Shown here one piece after another: positions 24,878 through 33,900 of a DNA stretch of 61,129 bases. Where the stretch lies: positions 1-61,129 of IMG/VR virus record IMGVR_UViG_3300022752_004478; one strand, 5' to 3'. The notes beneath the pieces were generated by a model. The model was not told where the DNA came from. It saw nothing but the letters and a program-made list of their open reading frames with translations, and searched no databases. Made by a program: the position numbers and the translations under genes. Origin of the DNA: a virus. The number at the start of each line of letters is the position of its first letter. Within the stretch, counting starts at the first letter, position 1.

Positions 24878-25923
24878 TATTCATCATTAGCTTCTTCAAC
24901 AGTTTCAATTTCTTCCATTGAAGCTGCTTCCAAATATTCAAGAAACTGATTTGAATGTTCTTCTAAATATTTTTTTTCATCTTCTTCAAGAATAAATCCT
25001 TCTGCGGTAATAATTAATTTACCTCTTGTTGATAGATTTGTTACATGATTTTTCTTTACTTCAACTTTTGTTCTAGTACCCCAAACAATTTCTTTGCCTT
25101 TCTTTTTAAGTTTCATTAAAGATGTACCTGAATTAGTGTCATTACCAAAATTAATAACAATAGCTGAATCTTGTGGTAATGATTTTCCACCTTTTGGTGT
25201 CAATTTTGGTAGTTGACCATATGTTTGTGGTAATTCGGTCCAAGGTTGTACAATAGAAAATAAAGTATTAGTATGTGTATTTTTTTCAGCAATACTCATA
25301 TTAATTCTTGGAATTACGGATGCACCGAATTCATGTGCTAATGCAGTTGCAACCCATTGAGGATTAAACTGATTATCATTTTTAACACCTTTATCACAAT
25401 TTAATTTACCAATAGAATCAATTAAAAATAGAATATCATATGGTAATTTACCTGATTCTTGGTCATCCATAAATTTATGCATTAATTTTGCAAGTTCTTC
25501 TACTGTGTTAAAATTGTTTCTGTCACAATAGATGAAAAATCCATCATAAGATACTGCACCTGTTTCTTCATCAATGATTTCTTCTACTTCAAAACCCATT
25601 TTTATGGCATGTTCCCACCTATGTTTTTGTTCGGTAATTAAGAAAATTGGTAGAATTCCCATTTTTTGTGCTGAAATAGCTGCTTCAAGCATCAATGTGC
25701 TTTTGCCTGTTGATTCATATCCTGTAACAACATGGCTATGTGACATACACAAACCTTTAAGTCCTGTAATTTGCATAAATGCAGGAGAAACAGGAATCCA
25801 CTTTTCGGGTTTATTTTTATGTGATACGCTAATTTTTTTGTCTTTTTTGTAATCAGACAAAGAAAATTCTTTCTTTTTTATTGGTTTTTTTTCTTCAGGG
25901 TTATCTGATAATGTTCTAGCCAT
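24877..25923 (-). CDS. uvsX: UvsX/RecA-like recombinase
   Basis: A 348-residue protein. HVVTGYESTGKST (Walker A, 68-76), PIFLITEQKHRWEHA with the catalytic Glu98, and YDILFLIDSIGKL (Walker B) are in the expected order. LPQDSAIVINFG and MKLKKKGKEIVWGTR fit the later core strands. The C-terminus is acidic (EEIETVEEANDE). It forms filaments on single-stranded DNA and drives strand exchange for recombination-dependent replication. The P-loop is uninterrupted. It is separated from ssb by a strong terminator. Confidence 0.9.
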   Translation of the reverse strand: MARTLSDNPEEKKPIKKKEFSLSDYKKDKKISVSHKNKPEKWIPVSPAFMQITGLKGLCMSHSHVVTGYESTGKSTLMLEAAISAQKMGILPIFLITEQKHRWEHAIKMGFEVEEIIDEETGAVSYDGFFIYCDRNNFNTVEELAKLMHKFMDDQESGKLPYDILFLIDSIGKLNCDKGVKNDNQFNPQWVATALAHEFGASVIPRINMSIAEKNTHTNTLFSIVQPWTELPQTYGQLPKLTPKGGKSLPQDSAIVINFGNDTNSGTSLMKLKKKGKEIVWGTRTKVEVKKNHVTNLSTRGKLIITAEGFILEEDEKKYLEEHSNQFLEYLEAASMEEIETVEEANDE

Positions 25924-25948
25924 AATAAATTATTTTAATTTTCAATTA

Positions 25949-26011
25949 TAAAAAAAGGGTACGACAAAAACAAACAACTAGTGGAGAATTTGAATGTTAT
26001 GCCGTACCCTT
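25949..26011 (-). terminator. Rho-independent terminator after ssb
   Basis: On the minus strand AAGGGTACGGCA pairs with TGTCGTACCCTT (12 bp including one G-U), closing a loop of about 33 bases and followed by seven or more T. It lies between the ssb stop and the uvsX start. The large loop is unusual and may allow partial read-through into uvsX. Confidence 0.8.
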
Positions 26012-26023
26012 ATTACCCTTCAA

Positions 26024-26911
26024 TTAGAAAGGTAATTCGTCATCGTCCTCGTCACCAACTGTAGAAACTATTGGTGTTTTTGTGCTTACATTACTGACTG
26101 TTGCTTTTTGAGTATCAACAGGAGAAACAGATGACATTTCAAAATCCGCTTCAGTATCATCCTCATCAACAAAGATTTGAGACTGATTCAATGAATTATT
26201 CATAGATGCGGATTTATTTTCGCCAATATCATATGTAGCGTTTTTAATTGCTTCATTGATAAGTTCAATTTCTTTTAAGAAGAAATCTTGTTGTTTTTTT
26301 CTATTGTCAATGGTAACCATTTCTCCATCAACTTTTTTGGTTACTTCAAAAGAAGGAATATCCTTTGCATTATATTTCCAATCAACCTTTGTTGAATCTT
26401 CCATATATACACCAAAGTTTTTACTTCCTGATATCCAATTTTTTGAACATCTTAAAGCAAGATTAAATCTTTTGGTTTCTGTTTTATCGACAGACTGAGA
26501 GATGTATAGTTTAACATATCCAAGTCTATCATTAGCAGCCAACCAAGCAAGAGAATTTACAAATCCAAAGATGTATGTACTTACTCTTTTATCTTGTGAA
26601 ATGAATGGTAAATCAAGTACAAATATTTCACCACAATCATCGGTGAATTCAAAATTCACCTTTGGATTAGGTACTTTTGTTCCATCTGTTCTTGTAATTA
26701 CATTATCAATAAGTGGTGTGATTTTGGTCAAATACCCATAAAAAGGTTTAGGATAGTTGTTTTGGTCAACCATCGGAACCTTTTCATAATGACCATCATT
26801 GTTTCTCTTGTTTACAACGAAAAATTTCGATGTGATTTTGTTGTCATTTGACTTTGTTGAACCCAATGACATGTAGGTTCTGTTTTTTCTTTCGGATGAT
26901 TCAAATCCCAT
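26024..26911 (-). CDS. ssb: Single-stranded DNA-binding protein
   Basis: A 295-residue protein. A core with OB-fold character (FYGYLTKITPLIDNVI, VNFEFTDDCGEIFVLDLPF, YVKLYISQSVDKTETKRFNLALR) is followed by a low-complexity linker rich in Ser, Thr and Val. The tail DEDDDELPF closely resembles the DDDIPF tail of bacterial SSBs, which docks partner proteins. T4 gp32 has an acidic tail too, but not this form. It lies at the head of the replication operon with its own TATATTTG box about 45 bases upstream and a terminator behind it, so it is probably made in excess. Confidence 0.82.
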   Translation of the reverse strand: MGFESSERKNRTYMSLGSTKSNDNKITSKFFVVNKRNNDGHYEKVPMVDQNNYPKPFYGYLTKITPLIDNVITRTDGTKVPNPKVNFEFTDDCGEIFVLDLPFISQDKRVSTYIFGFVNSLAWLAANDRLGYVKLYISQSVDKTETKRFNLALRCSKNWISGSKNFGVYMEDSTKVDWKYNAKDIPSFEVTKKVDGEMVTIDNRKKQQDFFLKEIELINEAIKNATYDIGENKSASMNNSLNQSQIFVDEDDTEADFEMSSVSPVDTQKATVSNVSTKTPIVSTVGDEDDDELPF

Positions 26912-26955
26912 AATGTTAAAAATTTAAAATTGTTAAAAATTAGTTATTGTTTAAA

Positions 26956-26963
26956 CAAATATA
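26956..26963 (-). promoter_or_regulatory. Bacteroidota-type -7 box for ssb
   Basis: The minus strand reads AACATATATATTTGTTTAAAC. TATATTTG fits TAnnTTTG. The leader to the ATG would be about 40 bases, unlike the very short leaders at other copies. No clear TTG -33 box was found. Confidence 0.5.
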
Positions 26964-27003
26964 TATGTTTTTTTGTAAATAGTCCGTTTTTAGTGAAAAA
27001 AAA

Positions 27004-27378
27004 TTAAAGATTTGGGTTTTCCCTCCTTTTTTCGTTCACAATATGTATGTAATCATGGTGTATTTTTTCTTTAGTTGTAAATCCATATCTTACCATATTT
27101 GCTGCATCTTGTTCTTCTAATGTTTTAAATAAATTAAAATTTTTAATAACAAAATCATATTGTGTTTTTGTCGGTATATAATTCCCACCTGCTGAACTAT
27201 AATCAAATTTACTTTTTGAGCGTCTTTTTTCTTCTTTTTCTTTTTTTCTTTTTTCGTATGCATCCTTTTCTATTGGGTCTTGCATTTTAGTAGCAAATGC
27301 TTTCCTCTGTGCTGCGGATGGTTTCCACTTATACGCTTCTTTTAGTATTATATGTTTTATATATTCTTTAATATTCAT
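27004..27378 (-). CDS. Hypothetical basic protein (124 aa)
   Basis: A 124-residue protein. The N-half is very basic and helical (KWKPSAAQRKAFATKM, then a KKEKEEKRRSKSK run). The C-half has GGNYIPTKTQYDF and AANMVRYGFTTKEKIHHDY. No family is recognised. The basic run suggests nucleic-acid contact or a scaffold-like role. It follows the tail protein gene at 27380 by one base and ends the tail operon. Confidence 0.45.
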   Translation of the reverse strand: MNIKEYIKHIILKEAYKWKPSAAQRKAFATKMQDPIEKDAYEKRKKEKEEKRRSKSKFDYSSAGGNYIPTKTQYDFVIKNFNLFKTLEEQDAANMVRYGFTTKEKIHHDYIHIVNEKRRENPNL

Positions 27379-27379
27379 T

Positions 27380-29359
27380 TTAGTTAGTAATTCTGAATTT
27401 CACATAGTTAGAGTTCGGATACTGAATTCCATTTTTATCCAATGCTCTAATTTCAATTGTATAATCATGTGATATGAACCAAGAAAAATCAATCTCTGTA
27501 AAATATTCATCATTGACTTTTGATGCTTTTGTAAAGGGGATTACATCAATCTGATTCTTTCCTTGATTTACATAAATTCTAAATTCAATATCTCCAATAA
27601 TATTTTTTAATATTCTTGTTTCAATTAGTCTTTTTGCTCTAAAAATTAATCTTTTTAAACCTACCTTTTTTGTAATTATTTCATTTTGTTTAATACCTAA
27701 AACATTTATAAAAACATCACTACCGTATGTTAAACTTATTCCATCATTTAAATCAATTTTTGATATATTAAATTGTTTTTCAAGAACTTTGTTTTTACCA
27801 TTTTGTGTGTAATACCATCTACTATAAAATATTTCTATATCTTGATAATCTTCAGAATCAATTGTATGGCTAATTTTATAATTAAAATTATTTAATTGAG
27901 TAAATGCTGATGAGTTATAAATAATATCACCATTTGAATCAATTATTTCAAATTTATTTAATGAACTTATTGAAGATTGTGAAACAAAGAAAAAATCATT
28001 TGGAACATCAAAATTCATACAACATAAATCATCATTAACTCTATCATTATATGTTGTTTCTAAAAATGGTTCAAAAAATGTTTGAGTATATTTTGAAAAA
28101 AATGTAGTTACATTTTTAACATCGGATGTTAATGATTCTGTATTTGCTGAATATGCAATACATATACCGTTATTTGGCTGACCCGAAAATAAAATACCAT
28201 TTACATAATTGGTAATATCAACTTCAATATCTTCATTGCCAATTTCAAATCTTTGACTTGTTATTATTGATAAATTTGTTGCTGCTGTTGTAAATGTAAA
28301 TGATGTTTGTACAATATTTGAAAAATCAAAATTATCAAAAAAGAAATTATAATTATCACTTATACCACTTGTTCCATCTATCTTTAAAGATAATGTATAT
28401 GATGTATTTCCTGTAAAAGAACTAGGAACTGTAAAAACTTTTGATAAAGTATTCCATGTTAATGAACTTGATAATGAATTATATTCAACATTTGAATTTA
28501 ATGTTATACCACTATCTAAACTAGGTGTTAATTCAAGATATACTCTCTTGTAATCGCATGTATAACTGCTTAAATCTAAAAATTTACAAGATAATGAATA
28601 TATTGTACTTGCTGATGTATTAGATGTTATAGTTAAAGGTGTTGTAAATGTAAAAAGTGTATTAGTTGGTGAATTAAAAGAATAATTTAATGGGTCAGAG
28701 TTTTTTAACAACAATGAACTATTACCACTATACTTATATAATGTAGATGATGTTAAAACACTATTCAATGTGTCACTAGTAACACCTGATATGTTTAATT
28801 CAAATGTTCCAAAATCACCATCAATAAATTGATTTTGTGTGTTTGCTGTAGTAATTCCTGTTGCTGTAATTATATCATCTATATAATCACTATTATTTAA
28901 AAATACTCCAGGTTGTGTCCATGTAATTTGAGGATTTTTTCTGTTAAACCAATTTGCTGATGATTTATTTAATTCAACCTCTCTATACTGTCTATCATTA
29001 TAGATATAATCATATCCTGTTCCTTCATCAAATGAATCAGAAAGTTTTATAAAAACCAAATCAAAACCACTTGCCCTTTTTGAACTTATAAAATCAACAC
29101 CAATATATCCATCATTTAATGCAATACAATTTTTTATTTTTAAAAAATGAGATTGTATTGTATTTTGATTTATTGTATTGCTACTAATCTTTGATTTTAA
29201 AGAATCAACGTCAATATTAAAAACATAACGACTAACATATGTTGTTGCTGAATTATTTGTTCCACCATATGATAATTCAATTATTGGATTTCTTGAACTA
29301 TTAGTGTAAGAATTCCTTATTAATGTCGCTTGTTTTTTAAAATATGACCTAAAAATCAT
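27380..29359 (-). CDS. Large structural (tail/baseplate) protein (659 aa)
   Basis: A 659-residue protein rich in Ser, Thr and Asn. The central part (about 185-360) has a string of beta strands (YSFNSPTNTLFTFTTPLTI, YTLSLKIDGTSG, FFFDNFDFSN) like a carbohydrate-binding jelly-roll domain. The C-terminal part (about 480-659) has regular Ig- or fibronectin-like strands ending VKFRITN. No enzymatic motif is visible. Its place in the tail operon suggests a virion surface or baseplate protein that may bind sugars on the host. The assignment is by composition and context only. Confidence 0.5.
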   Translation of the reverse strand: MIFRSYFKKQATLIRNSYTNSSRNPIIELSYGGTNNSATTYVSRYVFNIDVDSLKSKISSNTINQNTIQSHFLKIKNCIALNDGYIGVDFISSKRASGFDLVFIKLSDSFDEGTGYDYIYNDRQYREVELNKSSANWFNRKNPQITWTQPGVFLNNSDYIDDIITATGITTANTQNQFIDGDFGTFELNISGVTSDTLNSVLTSSTLYKYSGNSSLLLKNSDPLNYSFNSPTNTLFTFTTPLTITSNTSASTIYSLSCKFLDLSSYTCDYKRVYLELTPSLDSGITLNSNVEYNSLSSSLTWNTLSKVFTVPSSFTGNTSYTLSLKIDGTSGISDNYNFFFDNFDFSNIVQTSFTFTTAATNLSIITSQRFEIGNEDIEVDITNYVNGILFSGQPNNGICIAYSANTESLTSDVKNVTTFFSKYTQTFFEPFLETTYNDRVNDDLCCMNFDVPNDFFFVSQSSISSLNKFEIIDSNGDIIYNSSAFTQLNNFNYKISHTIDSEDYQDIEIFYSRWYYTQNGKNKVLEKQFNISKIDLNDGISLTYGSDVFINVLGIKQNEIITKKVGLKRLIFRAKRLIETRILKNIIGDIEFRIYVNQGKNQIDVIPFTKASKVNDEYFTEIDFSWFISHDYTIEIRALDKNGIQYPNSNYVKFRITN

Positions 29360-30036
29360 TATGTATTTTTGATTATATCTTTTATGTCTGTATCACTTAA
29401 TTCAGTTTTTTTATAAACTCCTGAACTCATGCCCTTTTCATTTTTATTATATTGGTCATTGCCATAATATAAAGAACCATTTACCAAATCTGTTCTTCCA
29501 TGTTTAGCAAAATATTCATTCCAATAATCTTCAATAGATTGCGCCCCTGTTGTTGTTTTAACCATCTGATTTAAAGACTCAAGAGGTGTTGGTGGTGTTA
29601 AATTATCAACCCTTTGATTTATTTGATTAATTTTTGAAGACATTTCATCAACATTATTTGTAATATCAGAAGTTTTTTGATTTAATACTGTTAAAATTTT
29701 AACAGAATCATTTATATATTTTGTTAAATTATCTATTTTTGATGAATGTATTTTTAATAAATCAGTTGCAGTATCCTCAAATGTTTCATTGTCGTTTACA
29801 TCGACATCTATATCTGTTTTATTCTCTATTGGCTGTATTTCTTTTTCTTGATTAGTTTTCTCAACATTATTTTCACCTTCAATAGCACCTGATATTTCAT
29901 CAAATACATCAACAGATTGATTTTCATCACCTATAATGTCTTCTTCTTGTTCAAGAACAGGCTCTTTTTTTACTTGATATTCAAGCAAAAACCTAAAACG
30001 GTCATATGATTGTGTTTTTTTGTTTCTGATTTTCAT
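29359..30036 (-). CDS. Hypothetical coiled-coil tail-operon protein (225 aa)
   Basis: A 225-residue protein from ATG 30034-30036; an earlier start would overlap the upstream gene. It has a basic N-terminus, a long acidic low-complexity stretch (EEDIIGDENQSVDVFDE), then a coiled coil (about residues 90-160: KYINDSVKILTVLNQK, DEMSSKINQINQRVDNL) and a Gly/Asn-rich end. The layout suits a connector or trimeric fibre-like component. Its last bases overlap the start of the next structural gene by one base. Confidence 0.5.
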   Translation of the reverse strand: MKIRNKKTQSYDRFRFLLEYQVKKEPVLEQEEDIIGDENQSVDVFDEISGAIEGENNVEKTNQEKEIQPIENKTDIDVDVNDNETFEDTATDLLKIHSSKIDNLTKYINDSVKILTVLNQKTSDITNNVDEMSSKINQINQRVDNLTPPTPLESLNQMVKTTTGAQSIEDYWNEYFAKHGRTDLVNGSLYYGNDQYNKNEKGMSSGVYKKTELSDTDIKDIIKNT

Positions 30037-30037
30037 A

Positions 30038-30244
30038 TTACTGCTCAAATTTAACTTCTTTAAGTAATTGCCTACCATCAGTAGTTACATACTTTTTATT
30101 GATTATTTCACTATGTTCAAATAAACCATCTTTAACTTTAATGATTACTTGATTTTCTTGTTTTTCTTGAATATTATCATCATCTTGATATTCATCAGCA
30201 GAGATTATTTCTGAAAGTTTTTTGTTTAAATCTTTTTTATCCAT
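30038..30244 (-). CDS. Small hypothetical protein (68 aa)
   Basis: A 68-residue charged protein (MDKKDLNKKLSEIISADEYQDDD at the start, then a short beta pair VIIKVKDGLFEH and VTTDGRQLLKEVKF). No family is recognised. It is tightly spaced with the neighbouring tail genes, so it is probably made with them. A half-copy of the late element (ATTTATAAAAATA) lies about 25 bases upstream. Confidence 0.45.
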   Translation of the reverse strand: MDKKDLNKKLSEIISADEYQDDDNIQEKQENQVIIKVKDGLFEHSEIINKKYVTTDGRQLLKEVKFEQ

Positions 30245-30261
30245 AATCGTTTTTCTTATAA

Positions 30262-30900
30262 TTAGTGTTTATTTTTATAAATGAAATATGGTATTGTCTT
30301 TTCAATAAAAAAACTATCCTGACCTTGAAATAAATTGATAAAATAATTGTAAATCTTTAAATCAATATCATTATAATAATTATTCATATCGCTTAAAAAA
30401 TTATTTAAAATTTTTAAATCTAATAATTCAAACCAAAAAAATTCATTTAAATTAATAATATAAATTTTATTGCATTGATTTGAATAACAATAAATCATCT
30501 TTTGGTTTTGATAAAAAATGTCTATGTTATTTTTATTGAAAAATTCTATCAATCCATTCCTTTCATTTATATTGCTAAAAAATAAATCAATAATCTCAAA
30601 TTTTAAAAATTTTAAATAATAATTGTGAATATTTATTATAAATTGTTCATACTTCTTTAAAAACTCAGATAAATATTCTTCAGGTGAATAGCACCAATAT
30701 ACATTATCCTTAATATGATTGTTATCCAATTCAATCTGATTCGGATATAACTCCCTTGCTTTTTTTATGCCTATTATTAGCAATGGTTTGTCATATAAAA
30801 TCTCATTAACAAATGAAAATTTCTTTGTCAATGGATAATGTGAATAGGTGGATAAATACGGATTTGTTGGTTCAATGCCGTACAAATATGCTAATTCCAT
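30262..30900 (-). CDS. Hypothetical protein (212 aa)
   Basis: A 212-residue protein from ATG 30898-30900. It is rich in Tyr, Phe, Asn and Ile and mostly helical, with WCYSPEEYLSEFLKKYE and a repeated IYNYFINLF type of helix. No motif is recognised. A TATATTTG box lies 9 bases upstream of the start, so unlike its structural neighbours it may be an early or middle gene. A small regulatory or host-takeover role is possible. Confidence 0.45.
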   Translation of the reverse strand: MELAYLYGIEPTNPYLSTYSHYPLTKKFSFVNEILYDKPLLIIGIKKARELYPNQIELDNNHIKDNVYWCYSPEEYLSEFLKKYEQFIINIHNYYLKFLKFEIIDLFFSNINERNGLIEFFNKNNIDIFYQNQKMIYCYSNQCNKIYIINLNEFFWFELLDLKILNNFLSDMNNYYNDIDLKIYNYFINLFQGQDSFFIEKTIPYFIYKNKH

Positions 30901-30909
30901 ATAATTGCA

Positions 30910-30917
30910 CAAATATA
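30910..30917 (-). promoter_or_regulatory. Bacteroidota-type -7 box before 30900
   Basis: The minus strand reads CTCCGTATATTTGTGC. TATATTTG fits TAnnTTTG, preceded by CCG exactly as at the gp47 gene (CCGTATATTTG). It lies 9 bases from the ATG. Confidence 0.5.
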
Positions 30918-30944
30918 CGGAGAATTTTTAGATTTGCCGTAATT

Positions 30945-33900
30945 TTATGCAAATAATACCAAGTATTTTAAATAAAGATTATAATCGAGTCTGTAAAGAT
31001 TATCTGAATCTCTTACCTCAAAATGAAGGTGTGGTTTTAGTGGGTTGCCATCTTGACCCGGACCAAGTGTTCTTGCACGACCTGTATTTCCTGTTTTTCC
31101 TAATAATTGATTAACATCAATAACATCATTAAATTTTAAATTATTTATATAAGGACTAAATTCTTGCAAGTGAGCAAAATAAAAATATTTATTTTCTTTA
31201 TTATTTTTTAATAAAATATAATTACCATATCCATTTGGGTTGACATCTTTTGTAATAAATATAGTATTAGGTAGTGAAAACTTTAAATTTATTCCAGGAC
31301 GTGTTCCTATATCAATAGCACCATGTACTATACCATTTGTTCTTAAATATTTACTTGTAACTTCAAATCCTTGAAAAAAACTTGGTGTTCTTTTCTGAAT
31401 ATCATCAATTTGTTGTGGTGTTAGATTGGTTATTCTTGATGGTATACCTATTTTTTCCAAAGTTTGCGTATAAAAATTATTTCTAACAAAATCAACAATT
31501 TCTTGTTCTACAATTGGATTAACATCTTTTTTAAGTCTATATCCTTTAAATGTTGTTTCAAGTCTTTGTGTATCTGAATTTATATTATGTGTTACATTAT
31601 AAACAATATAAAGACCCTCAAATATTGGCATAAACTCCAAATAATAATATTGAGTTGGTTGTATTCCCATATTACCATAAGGAATTTTTATTGTTGATGT
31701 ATAACTTTGTTTTTGATATACATTCAATAATGATTGACCTTTTGGAATTGCAAGTGAATTACTTGCATTTGAAATAACCTCTGATTGTATTCTTAATCCT
31801 TCATCAGTATTTTTTAATGATTCTGTTGAATGTTCAAAATTAGAAAAAACAATCTGATTTTGTATTCCAGTATATTTTACTAAAAATGCACTTAATGTTT
31901 TACCTGATTTGGTAAAATCTGCGGGTATTGAATTTTTCTTTATACCATCATCTGATATTGTTGAGTTTGGTGGTCCATTTGGATTACTTGATAATCCACC
32001 AACATACATCGCTATAAATAATGGTTTTGTTGTTATTTTCTGATTTATATCAATTTTAAATAAATCATTATAACCTTTTGTATCCGTTAAAAAACCTTGA
32101 AAAGGATAAAACCAAAAATTATTATTTGATAATAATCTACTTATTGCACTAAAAAGACTTACATTAGTATCTTGACTATCCGAAAGTAATGTTTTTATGT
32201 CTAATACTGCTTTAGTACTAATATCATTATATGCCCTATCAACAAATTTAAAATTTTCTTTTATATTAAATTGATAATTTTCTTTTTTGTAACCAAATAA
32301 ATAATTTTCATATATTACCTGAAAAGATTTATAAACAGCCAATTTTACTTCATTATCACGCATTTGACTCCTATATCCTTTTAGCTTTTCTTCTAATGTT
32401 TCTTTATCCTTTTTTACTAATTCAGATAAAACAGGTAATAAATTTTTTAAATATTGTGCATATAAAGAATCATTAGGTAAATAAAAATCAACAATAATAT
32501 CACTTGTAAATTCTAATGAATTAACAGATAAATAAACAGGTTCAAATAAAAATTTTTCTAGTTTTGTTATTTCTTCTGCATTAGTTGTTATTATATCTGA
32601 CCCATCATTATTTTTAATATTAATGCGATATGTATCTAAATCAATATTGTTATCTTCATCTCTATTAACATTATTAGTTACTTGATATCCATATTGATTA
32701 TTGATTTGATTAATTTCGTTTGATAATTTTATTAAATAATTATAAAAATTTGTTTTTTTTATTATTCTAAATTTAAAATTAGCACCTGAATTTAAAGTAA
32801 AGGGAATATAGAAGTAAATATTATCTTCTGAAGATGGTGTATTATTTGAAATAAAACTTAATCTTTTTGCTAAAATAATTAACAAAATTTTAGGAATTTC
32901 AATAAGACTTGGAAATTGACTTCTATCAAATAATTCTTTAAAGTTAAAAATTGATTTGTATAATCTTTGTGTTTCAACATATGGTTGTGTATAATATATA
33001 TATTTTGGTGGTTCTTTTTTTATAACATCTTTATATGGATTTTCATAAATAAAATCACTTTTACCATCAACCTCTTTATTATCAGGTATATATAAAACAT
33101 TATCTAATGTAATTTTAAAATTATCGCTTAACCCATTTACACTTTTCATGTAAGTGGTTATAATATCGGAAGATTCAGAAACATTATTTGAATTTATTAA
33201 ACTTGGCTCTCCTGTATTTGATACTGTAACATAATCAATACCACCTTTTAATGCGACTGCAATACCCATGTTTTTTGAAACACCATCTGGTACAACAATA
33301 GAATCATTTTTAGTTATTGATAATGGTTCTTTTGGGTTATTTGTAAAATAATTTTCATCAGTAAATTGATTTTTTAAATTTATAAAATAATTTTTTATTT
33401 TATCATCGGCAAGCATTAATGCAAATGCAATATTTCTTGCTTCTGTTTGAATAAATGATAAAAATAATTGTTCTTGATTATCAGTATTATTAACACCACT
33501 TTCAAATAAATCTTTAAAAAAATCTTTAAAAGATGCAACGCTATTATTATTATTTGTCCAACCTGTATATGTGGATTCAATAGCGGTAATTTTTAAATTA
33601 ACATTTGTAAAAATTAAAAATCTTTCATATATTAATTGACATATTTCTTCTGGGTTTTGTGATTGATATATATTGGGTGCTTCTCTTTTATCTGGGTTTA
33701 AATCTGTTCCAAATTTATATATTTCTCTTGGGTTTACAGGTATATATTTATTTGAACCATCTTCATTTTTAGAATTTGCTAAATCAGTTAGCAAATTAGT
33801 AATTTGTGACTGTATAAAAGCTTCTAAAAATTCTTCAATAAAAATAACTTCATCCCAATTTTGAAAATTTGGATTTTTTCCCGGATATATAAGAGTATTT

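Noticed and set aside
24877-25923. Possible intein in UvsX
   Set aside because: The P-loop GYESTGKST and the rest of the core are uninterrupted and the length fits the family.
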